Of a stretch of 29,452 bases of DNA, positions 22,644-29,452 are shown piece after piece; position 1 is the stretch's first letter; every line of letters starts with the position of its first letter. Below the pieces are notes generated by a model. It searched no databases. It was not told the origin of the DNA and was given only the letters and a program-made list of their open reading frames with translations. Both the position numbers and the translations under genes were made by a program. Origin of the DNA: Rikenellaceae bacterium (GTDB taxonomy: Bacteria > Bacteroidota > Bacteroidia > Bacteroidales > UBA932); the NCBI GenBank assembly GCA_003542575.1, contig DPKJ01000016.1:1-29452 (forward strand), given 5' to 3'.

Positions 22644-25600
22644 ATGAAAAAATTTTGTTTAACATTAACAGCACTATTATTCGTGGCTGGCCATGTTCTG
22701 TTAGCTCAGAACATTAAAATTTCCGGCACGGTTTCCGAAGCGGGAACCGGGGCTCAACTACCTTATGTAAGCATAATGGTTAAGGGAACAACTATCGGGA
22801 CAAATTCATTTGAAGATGGTTCTTACACTATTAATGCTCCTTCTGAAGGCATTTTAATATTCAGTTTTATTGGATTTAAAACTATTGAGGTGCCAATTAG
22901 TAAAAATGAGAAAATTGATATTCAATTGGAGCCTGATGCTTTAAATCTGGAAGGAGTAGTGATGGTTGCTTATGGCACTGCAAAAAAATCAAGTTTTACA
23001 GGTTCAATAACATCGATCGGATCTGATAAAATTGACAAAAGACCTGTAACAAATGCTCTTGCTGCATTATCTGGTATTGCTCCAGGTGTTCAAATTAATA
23101 CTGCAGACGGGCAACCGGGTTCTGATCCAAAAATTATAATAAGAGGTTTTGGATCTGTTAACTACTCTTCTGAGCCTTTAATCATACTTGATGGGGCTCC
23201 ATATAACGGTGTTATGTCTAATATTAATCCTTCTGATATTGAATCAATAGGAATTCTTAAAGATGCTGCTTCAACAGCCTTGTACGGCTCAAGGGGTTCG
23301 AATGGTGTCATAATGATTACAACCAAAAAAGGTCGTAACGAAAAACTCAATATATCTGCAAACATTTCTCAAGGTTTTTCATCAAGAGGACTTCCGGAAT
23401 ATGATCGTATTGACGCATTTGATTATTATCCTGTAATGTGGGAATCTCTTAGAAACAGTCTGATTACAAGTACGAGAACGAAGGAAGAAGCGAGCATTCT
23501 TGCTTCTGGAGCTACTACCAATGGAATAGTAGCTAACCTAGGGTACAACCCTTTTAGAGGCATCGCTAACGACATGGTAGTTGGAGTTGACGGAAAGCTT
23601 AATTCGGCTGCTACGAATCTTTTATGGGCAGACGACCTTGATTGGTATTCACCTTTAGTTCAAATGGGTAAAAGGACAGAAGCAATGATTTCTGCAAGTG
23701 GAGGAAGTGAAACTTCAGATTATTATTTATCTGTTGGCTACATAACTGATAATGGTTGGCTTAAAAAAATAAATTATGATCGAATATCTGCCAGATCAAA
23801 TTTGAACTTCAGTCCAAAGAAATGGATCTCGTTTGGAGTTAACTTAAATACTTCGTTTAATAAATCATCATCGGCTAACGCAGATAACCATGCTTCGTAT
23901 GTTAATCCTATTTATTTTTCAAGAAATATGGGCCCTATATATCCAGTTTATCAGCATGATAGACATAATGGTGATTATATTGTAGACGAGCAAGGTAATA
24001 AAATGTGGGATTTAGGACCCTTAGTTATTCAAGATGGAGTGTCATATGGTGCAAGAACGCAGAATAATGGTCGTCATGCAATTGCAGAGCACATGCTTAA
24101 TGAAAGAAATTTCCATAGGAACACAATTCAATCGCGATCATATATTGAATTTTCCTTTTTTAATGATTTTAAATTTAAAGTACAACACTCTTTTGATATT
24201 GATAATTATCTTAACTCGGAGTATGATAACTCATTTGTTGGTGATGGTGGTCCCGCTAAAGGCCGCTCAAGAAAAGAGAACACTTTAAGGTATACTTGGA
24301 ACAATATTCAAATGCTGACATATCAAAAAAACTGGGGTAAAAATGAGATAAATGCAATGGTAGCACATGAAAGTTACAAAAATCAATATAATTATCTTTA
24401 TGGTTTTCGTCAAGGAGAAATAATTCCGGGTAATACCGAATTGATAAACTTTACTACTACAAATAATCTTTATTCTTATATTGATAACCACACTGTTGAG
24501 GGATATCTTGCCAGGTTAACCTATTCCTTTGACAACGGTAAATATACTGCAGAGGGATCATTCCGTAGAGATGGTTCATCAAAATTTGCCAGTGCTTCTC
24601 GTTGGGGAAATTTCTGGTCGGTTGGTGGAAGCTGGAGGGTTGACAAAGAAGCCTTTATGACTGACGTTTCTTGGGTAGATTATCTAAAGCTAAGAGCTTC
24701 ATATGGTCTAAATGGTAATGATTCAGGTATTGGTGAATATATATGGCAAGTGCTTTACAGTTATCGTAATAATGCTTCAGAGCCGGGTTTTATACAAGAT
24801 ACTGCTCCTGGCAATCCACTATTAAAATGGGAAACTACAAAACAAACAGACGTTGGAATCGACTACAATTTTCTCAACAATAGAATAAGAGGGAGTATTG
24901 ATTGGTTTAACAAAGAGTCAAAAGATTTGATTTTCTCGTTGCCGTTAGCACCGTCTACTGGATTTGTTTCTCAGGACAGAAACGTTGGTAGCGTTTACAA
25001 TCGTGGATTAGAATTGGATCTAACTACTGAGGTTCTTAAGACAAAAAACTTTAGTTTCAATCTTAGTATTAACACAACAGTATATAAAAATGTTATTAAA
25101 CAATTGCCGGAAGAGAATAGAGAAAATGGTATTATAGTAAATAATACAACAGGGATTCCGCTATACAAAAGAGTAGAAGGCAGGTCCATATATGATTATT
25201 GGTTGAGAAAATGGTATGGGGTAGACCCTGAAAATGGAAATGCTTTATATCTTTTTAATGATGCTAAAGACCAAAATGGAAACTATACTACTATATGGGC
25301 TGATTCAGATTGTAAGACACTTCCAAATGGAAAGCTAGTAACAAGTAATCAAGCTAAAGCAAAATTAGATTGGTCGGGATCAAGCATGCCGGATTTTTTT
25401 GGATCAATAACTCCTTTTTTTAAGATTTATAATTTTGACATTTCGTTCCAATTTAACTATTCAGTAGGAGGTAAAGCCTATGATTTTTCGTACGCCACAT
25501 TGATGTCTACAGGTGGGCTTGGAAATGCTAAATCTGTTGATATTATAACTAGATGGACTTCTCCAGGTCAAATTACGGATGTTCCCCGAATGGATAATTC

Positions 25601-25871
25601 AGCAACAACAAATTTTAATGCAGTTTCTGACCGATGGCTTGTAAGCTCATCATTTGTTTCTCTGAAAAACATAAGTGTTTCTTATAATTTTAAACCTTCG
25701 ATTCTAAAAAATCTGAATGTAAAAGGTTTAAAAGTATATGCAATGGGCGAAAACCTAGCATTATTTACTGCACGAAAGGGTCTTGATCCTACTCAGAATT
25801 TTAATGGAGAAATTCTAAATAAAGTAGGATTTAATAGAGTTGTTACTGCAGGTCTTAATATAAATTTTTAA
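22644..25871 (+). CDS. SusC/RagA-family TonB-linked outer membrane protein
   Basis: A 1075-residue outer membrane transporter. A signal peptide ends near residue 21 (VLLAQ), followed by a carboxypeptidase-regulatory-like domain (about 24-100: GTVSEAGTGAQLPYVSIMVK). The plug domain then has VVMVAYGTAKKSSFTGSI, AALSGIAPGVQI, IIIRGFGSVNYSSEPLIILD and the SusC hallmark IGILKDAASTALYGSRGSNG. A 22-strand type barrel of about 800 residues ends in TAGLNINF. With its SusD partner 12 nt downstream it forms a nutrient uptake complex, usually for glycans or peptides; the substrate cannot be told here, and no glycoside hydrolase gene is in the window. Peptidase genes on both sides make protein or peptide uptake a possibility. 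Confidence 0.95.
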   Translation: MKKFCLTLTALLFVAGHVLLAQNIKISGTVSEAGTGAQLPYVSIMVKGTTIGTNSFEDGSYTINAPSEGILIFSFIGFKTIEVPISKNEKIDIQLEPDALNLEGVVMVAYGTAKKSSFTGSITSIGSDKIDKRPVTNALAALSGIAPGVQINTADGQPGSDPKIIIRGFGSVNYSSEPLIILDGAPYNGVMSNINPSDIESIGILKDAASTALYGSRGSNGVIMITTKKGRNEKLNISANISQGFSSRGLPEYDRIDAFDYYPVMWESLRNSLITSTRTKEEASILASGATTNGIVANLGYNPFRGIANDMVVGVDGKLNSAATNLLWADDLDWYSPLVQMGKRTEAMISASGGSETSDYYLSVGYITDNGWLKKINYDRISARSNLNFSPKKWISFGVNLNTSFNKSSSANADNHASYVNPIYFSRNMGPIYPVYQHDRHNGDYIVDEQGNKMWDLGPLVIQDGVSYGARTQNNGRHAIAEHMLNERNFHRNTIQSRSYIEFSFFNDFKFKVQHSFDIDNYLNSEYDNSFVGDGGPAKGRSRKENTLRYTWNNIQMLTYQKNWGKNEINAMVAHESYKNQYNYLYGFRQGEIIPGNTELINFTTTNNLYSYIDNHTVEGYLARLTYSFDNGKYTAEGSFRRDGSSKFASASRWGNFWSVGGSWRVDKEAFMTDVSWVDYLKLRASYGLNGNDSGIGEYIWQVLYSYRNNASEPGFIQDTAPGNPLLKWETTKQTDVGIDYNFLNNRIRGSIDWFNKESKDLIFSLPLAPSTGFVSQDRNVGSVYNRGLELDLTTEVLKTKNFSFNLSINTTVYKNVIKQLPEENRENGIIVNNTTGIPLYKRVEGRSIYDYWLRKWYGVDPENGNALYLFNDAKDQNGNYTTIWADSDCKTLPNGKLVTSNQAKAKLDWSGSSMPDFFGSITPFFKIYNFDISFQFNYSVGGKAYDFSYATLMSTGGLGNAKSVDIITRWTSPGQITDVPRMDNSATTNFNAVSDRWLVSSSFVSLKNISVSYNFKPSILKNLNVKGLKVYAMGENLALFTARKGLDPTQNFNGEILNKVGFNRVVTAGLNINF

Positions 25872-25883
25872 ATTAATCAGGAT

Positions 25884-27386
25884 ATGAAAAATTCATTAAA
25901 TAGAATTATTTTAATTTTAATCGGAGGTATGTTTTTACTGGCCTCATGTTCTAAGGATTTTTTGGAGACCAGACCTACAGAACAACTTGCTTCTGGAGCT
26001 GTTTTCAATTCATTAACAGGAGCCTGGGGAGCTATTAATGGAGTTCACCGCTCTATGTATATCCAGTACAATAGTGTTCAGGCTCATGGTGGTATGGACG
26101 GGATGCTAAGATATATTGATTTTATGGGAACTGATTTGTTGTTTAATACAACCGCTAATGGGTGGTATTTAAATTCTTACAGATGGGTTGATCACAGGAA
26201 TGAAAGATCATCAATGGTACTTTACTGGACAAATTTATATCGTCTTATTAGCAATGCTAATCAGATAATCAATAATATCGATGATATTGCCGGGCCTGAA
26301 GCAGAAAAAGGATATATTAAAGGTCAAGCATTAGCCTACAGGGCGTGGGCTCACTTTATGCTTGTGCAACTATATGCAGACAGATTTGTACCTGGCTCTT
26401 CAAATTCTCAGCCTGGTGTACCTTACATGGAAGAGGTCACGTTTGAAGGTAAAGAGAGACTTTCTGTTGCCGAGACCTATAATATGATAAATACCGACAT
26501 CGCGGCAGCAATAGCTAAACTTGAAGGTTACTCAAGAGCACATAAATCTCATATTAACAAATCAATTGCATTGGCTATTCAGGCACAGATAGCGCTAGTT
26601 CAGGGTAACTGGAATTTGGCTGCAACAGCTGCTAACGCTGCAAGGCAAGGATTTAATTTTATGACAACGGCTCAACATCAGGATGGCTATAATTCAGTAA
26701 ATAATCCAGAGTTTATGTGGGCTTCATATGTACAGGAGGATCAGACCATGTACTACTTCTCTTTTTATGCTTTTATGTCACATAGTTTTGGTTCTGCAGC
26801 AATCAGACAAAGTCCTAAATCGATTCTTAAAGATCTTTATGATTTAATTACTCCTTCAGATGTTAGAAAAACTTTTTGGCATCCAAATGCTGTAGAATTG
26901 GGACAACCAACTGTACCATTATATGGCTTACGATTTAATTATATGAATTCAAAATTTAAATCAGTAAGTGAATCCGACAGCCGTGGTGACTTCCCTTGGA
27001 TTAGAGTTGCTGAGATGTATCTTATAGAGGCAGAGGCATTGGCAAGACAAACAGGCAAGGAAGAACAGGCAAAAGATATTCTTTACCTTCTAGCGAATAA
27101 CAGAGACCCACAATATGTTCGTTCGGATAATTCCGGGCAAGATTTAATTGATGAGATTCTTATCCAGAGAAGAATTGAGCTTTGGGGAGAAGGTAGAAAC
27201 TTTACCGACCTTAAGAGACTTGGTCTTCCATTAGTAAGACCAGAGGCCCCAAGCGGAAGTATGGGAGGTCACGTTGCTTCAATAGCTATTAAACTTACCG
27301 AACCTGCAGGAACTAATAACTGGACCTGGATGATTCCAAGAGCAGAACTTGATTCCAATCCAAATCTGGAGCAAAATCCTTCATAA
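25884..27386 (+). CDS. SusD/RagB-family nutrient-binding lipoprotein
   Basis: A 500-residue surface lipoprotein with lipobox LASC followed by SKDFLETRPTEQ, the usual SusD opening. The RagB/SusD fold is recognisable from YRLISNANQIINNIDDIAGP, GQALAYRAWAHFMLVQLYAD, PYMEEVTFEGKERLSVAETY and the C-terminal RVAEMYLIEAEALAR and LIDEILIQRRIELWGEGRNF blocks. It caps the SusC barrel and delivers ligand. It is cotranscribed with susC, and a strong terminator follows 19 nt after the stop. Confidence 0.95.
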   Translation: MKNSLNRIILILIGGMFLLASCSKDFLETRPTEQLASGAVFNSLTGAWGAINGVHRSMYIQYNSVQAHGGMDGMLRYIDFMGTDLLFNTTANGWYLNSYRWVDHRNERSSMVLYWTNLYRLISNANQIINNIDDIAGPEAEKGYIKGQALAYRAWAHFMLVQLYADRFVPGSSNSQPGVPYMEEVTFEGKERLSVAETYNMINTDIAAAIAKLEGYSRAHKSHINKSIALAIQAQIALVQGNWNLAATAANAARQGFNFMTTAQHQDGYNSVNNPEFMWASYVQEDQTMYYFSFYAFMSHSFGSAAIRQSPKSILKDLYDLITPSDVRKTFWHPNAVELGQPTVPLYGLRFNYMNSKFKSVSESDSRGDFPWIRVAEMYLIEAEALARQTGKEEQAKDILYLLANNRDPQYVRSDNSGQDLIDEILIQRRIELWGEGRNFTDLKRLGLPLVRPEAPSGSMGGHVASIAIKLTEPAGTNNWTWMIPRAELDSNPNLEQNPS

Positions 27387-27405
27387 GTAATTAGATATAA
27401 ACTTT

Positions 27406-27443
27406 AGACCGGCATATTAAAATAAAAATGCCGGTCTTTTTTT
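27406..27443 (+). terminator. Rho-independent terminator of the susCD operon
   Basis: AGACCGGCAT (27406-27415) pairs perfectly with ATGCCGGTCT (27428-27437) around a 12-nt A-rich loop, followed by a run of T through 27443. This closes the susCD transcript. Confidence 0.9.
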
Positions 27444-27488
27444 AATTTATCTAATATTTAAAATATTTTATAAAATTCATCAGAAAGT

Positions 27489-28604
27489 ATGAAATCAATT
27501 AATAAAAAGTTAAAGGTTATACTAATTTTAGGTATTGCTTTTTGGATTAATAATGGCAAATTAACAGCCAATCCAGGTGAAAAAAAAATTGAATATTATT
27601 TTAGTCAGACTCTGTTTACAACTTTTTCCTTCATAAATATGGGAAAATATTATGATAACGATACTTTAAAAATGAATTCACTTGCTATAGAGATTTCCAA
27701 AAAGATAGATCAAAATCTAACAGAGAACTCAAAGCGAGAGGTTCTTGAGAACTATTTAAATCTTAAAAAAAGGCATGGATGGATGTTAGACTATGTCTCA
27801 ACTATGATTGCCATAAACAGCTCAATACCACCTGAAATTGAACCCTTATCGAATCAGATAATAACATTTGATAAGGAATATGGCACTAATAATAAGTGGA
27901 TACTTGATCAATTGGAATCATGGAAAAGCATATTTCCATTGCTAAATAAATTCTGGGTAGAATCAAGAATAACAGATTTTATTAGAGAGTATCAGCCTAT
28001 ATATGATTCCGTAGGAGCTATTTATCTAGCTCAGGCACAGAATGTGGTTGATAGGTCTCTTCAATACTTAAAAGTGTCAAAGGATCACGAATTTGCTTAT
28101 AAATCTATAAAATTAATTATCAATTTAATAGGCCCAGAAGGGGAAATGGGACCGGAGTTCTGTAATATAAAATATGATATTAAAGGATATAACACAACGT
28201 ACACCTACCGACCACATGAGATGTTACATAGCTTGGTTTCAAATCTAACAAAATCACAGTTATATGAAAGTAAAATTGAGAAAATTGTAGATATTGTTTG
28301 GAGTTCAATTAAAGATTCTGTAGCAACGAAATCCTATCCCACTAAAATAATTTATTTTGATGAATGCTTGGTAAGAGCACTAGATTACCGAATTGTACAA
28401 TTGAATAAATTAAGTTATAATTTTATTATTGAAAGGCAATTGGCTAACGATCAAAAAAAAGGATTTGTACTGGTTGCTCCAATTCTTTCTTCAATTATGG
28501 AATATGAAAAGTCTGGAAAAAAATTTCATGACATCTTTGATAGATTGCTAATAATGATTGATGAGAATTTAAAAAATCAAATCAACAGCGAAAAGAGGTA
28601 TTAA
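27489..28604 (+). CDS. DUF4932-like secreted gluzincin peptidase
   Basis: A 371-residue exported protein with a signal peptide ending near residue 27 (NNGKLTA-NPG). It has a zinc site HEMLH (243-247) and, 45 residues later, FDECLVRALDYRI with E292 as the likely third ligand. This arrangement, with E..VRA, is that of DUF4932 proteins, predicted gluzincin peptidases common in Bacteroidota. The lengths and the mostly helical N-terminal half also fit. It follows susCD after the terminator; no strong promoter is visible in the 45 bp left, so it may depend on read-through or a diverged promoter. The substrate is unknown. Confidence 0.65.
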   Translation: MKSINKKLKVILILGIAFWINNGKLTANPGEKKIEYYFSQTLFTTFSFINMGKYYDNDTLKMNSLAIEISKKIDQNLTENSKREVLENYLNLKKRHGWMLDYVSTMIAINSSIPPEIEPLSNQIITFDKEYGTNNKWILDQLESWKSIFPLLNKFWVESRITDFIREYQPIYDSVGAIYLAQAQNVVDRSLQYLKVSKDHEFAYKSIKLIINLIGPEGEMGPEFCNIKYDIKGYNTTYTYRPHEMLHSLVSNLTKSQLYESKIEKIVDIVWSSIKDSVATKSYPTKIIYFDECLVRALDYRIVQLNKLSYNFIIERQLANDQKKGFVLVAPILSSIMEYEKSGKKFHDIFDRLLIMIDENLKNQINSEKRY

Positions 28605-28619
28605 AACAATGATTTTTGT

Positions 28620-28627
28620 TACTTTTG
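28620..28627 (+). promoter_or_regulatory. Possible -7 element of the S9 peptidase gene
   Basis: TACTTTTG fits TAnnTTTG and would start transcription about 30 nt before the ATG at 28665. No TTTG lies at the -33 distance. Confidence 0.3.
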
Positions 28628-28664
28628 AGAACTACTTTAATTAACCTCTTTGAAATTTTTACTC

Positions 28665-29452
28665 ATGAAAAAATTGTTCTTTTTAACAATTGCCGTTCTC
28701 TCTTTTGTGTTTGCGGAGGCACAGAAAAGGGCTCTGGACGAATCTGTTTATGACTCCTGGAAAACCATTAAAAGCTTTCTGGTATCTGACGATGCCAACA
28801 TTACCTTTACTGAATATGAAAGCTTTTCAGAAAAATCAACTCTTGACATCAAGATCAGAAATATCTCTTTTGCATCAACAGTAAAGGGAGGTAAGGATGC
28901 TAAGTTTTTTAACGGACAAAAGGCTGCTCTCTATCTTGTTAAAGACACTCTTTTTACAGTCAATGCTGCTACAGGTGAGACAAAAAGAGTTGGCGTTTCA
29001 AAAAAATATGAGATTTCGGATGATTCCCCCTTAATTGCCTGGTATGAGGGTAAAATTTTATACTACACCGATATTTCAACAGCGAGGATAGATTCTGTAG
29101 TAAATGTTTCATATACAACCTATTTTCCATCAGGAGAGATGCTGCTTATATCATCCTCAAATAATATGAGGGCACTTCTTAGGATTTTTTCCCAAGGTAA
29201 GAACCGGTTTAAAATTGACACTTTGCTAATAACAGAAAAGCATTTGAGTGAAATTTCAGTTGGCAGAAATGGTGAAAACCTTATCTTCTTTCAGGCTGAT
29301 GATTCTTTGGGAAAAACCGGGGTTAAGGCTGTATTGTATGACCTCAAAAGGAAGAGATTGAATGAAACAGGCCTGGATGAGAAGAAATTACCTTCAGGAA
29401 CGGTGTTCAATTTCAAAAAGGGGATTCAGTTTTCCAAAAGCTTTGATTATTA
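28665..29452 (+). CDS. S9 (prolyl oligopeptidase) family peptidase, 5' part
   Basis: Starts at ATG 28665 and is cut by the window end after 262 codons. A signal peptide (MKKLFFLTIAVLSFVFAEAQ) is followed by KRALDESVYDSWKTIKSFLV, the N-terminus typical of Bacteroidota S9 peptidases (LD.SVYD.WK.I). Next comes a beta-propeller-like region with YESFSEKSTLDIKIRN, NGQKAALYLVKDTLF and WYEGKILYYTD segments. The catalytic alpha/beta-hydrolase domain would lie beyond the window. Family members cleave short peptides, often after proline, in the periplasm. Confidence 0.7.
   Translation, partial: MKKLFFLTIAVLSFVFAEAQKRALDESVYDSWKTIKSFLVSDDANITFTEYESFSEKSTLDIKIRNISFASTVKGGKDAKFFNGQKAALYLVKDTLFTVNAATGETKRVGVSKKYEISDDSPLIAWYEGKILYYTDISTARIDSVVNVSYTTYFPSGEMLLISSSNNMRALLRIFSQGKNRFKIDTLLITEKHLSEISVGRNGENLIFFQADDSLGKTGVKAVLYDLKRKRLNETGLDEKKLPSGTVFNFKKGIQFSKSFDY

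Overview
The window is an AT-rich stretch of a Bacteroidota genome, most likely of the order Bacteroidales. The evidence is a SusC/SusD pair, a multi-gene Mfa/FimA-type fimbrial operon made of lipoproteins, FISUMP domains, a bacterial histone H1-like protein, and promoters of the Bacteroides type (-7 TAnnTTTG, -33 TTTG). No rRNA, tRNA, CRISPR array, insertion sequence or integrase gene was seen.

Layout. Positions 1-2287 (minus strand) hold a 56-residue protein, an acyltransferase-3 membrane protein and a membrane-anchored LytTR regulator. Positions 2343-4122 (plus) hold the most unusual locus: a Bacteroides-type promoter, a structured leader of about 145 nt, a 360-residue protein that I read as a nuclease-dead, C-terminally truncated Cas12f homologue, and a MarR-family regulator. 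Positions 4221-about 16555 (plus) look like one long transcription unit: promoter, long leader, a small unknown protein, a degenerate histidine kinase/receiver protein, an OmpA-like/DUF3575 protein, a DUF5119-like lipoprotein, four fimbrillin-type lipoproteins (three of them close paralogues), a DUF4906-type protein, a fimbrillin-FISUMP mosaic, a short PDZ-like secreted protein and a GyrI-like protein. A CPBP membrane protease follows (16711-17580).

Positions 17624-22467 are minus strand: a TonB-dependent receptor broken by one in-frame stop, a histone H1-like protein with a clear promoter and terminator, a DUF6064-like membrane protein and a secreted M1-like metallopeptidase. Positions 22644-27443 (plus) are a SusC/SusD operon closed by a strong terminator. 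A DUF4932-like gluzincin and the 5' part of an S9 (prolyl oligopeptidase family) peptidase gene follow.

How it may fit together. The promoters of the Cas12f-like gene, the fimbrial operon and susC share a 22-bp palindrome, TAYATTTG-N6-CAAATRTA, whose left arm is the -7 element; a near copy covers the -33 element of the histone H1-like gene. This looks like one regulon of surface genes (fimbriae, nutrient uptake), a nucleoid protein and the Cas12f-like gene itself. The MarR protein encoded between two of these sites is the obvious candidate regulator. The Cas12f-like protein keeps the RNA- and DNA-binding part of the family but appears to have lost two of three RuvC acidic residues and the zinc finger, so an RNA-guided transcription regulator is a reasonable hypothesis. 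Its leader folds in a way that could be a guide-RNA scaffold. The guide and its target were not identified here.
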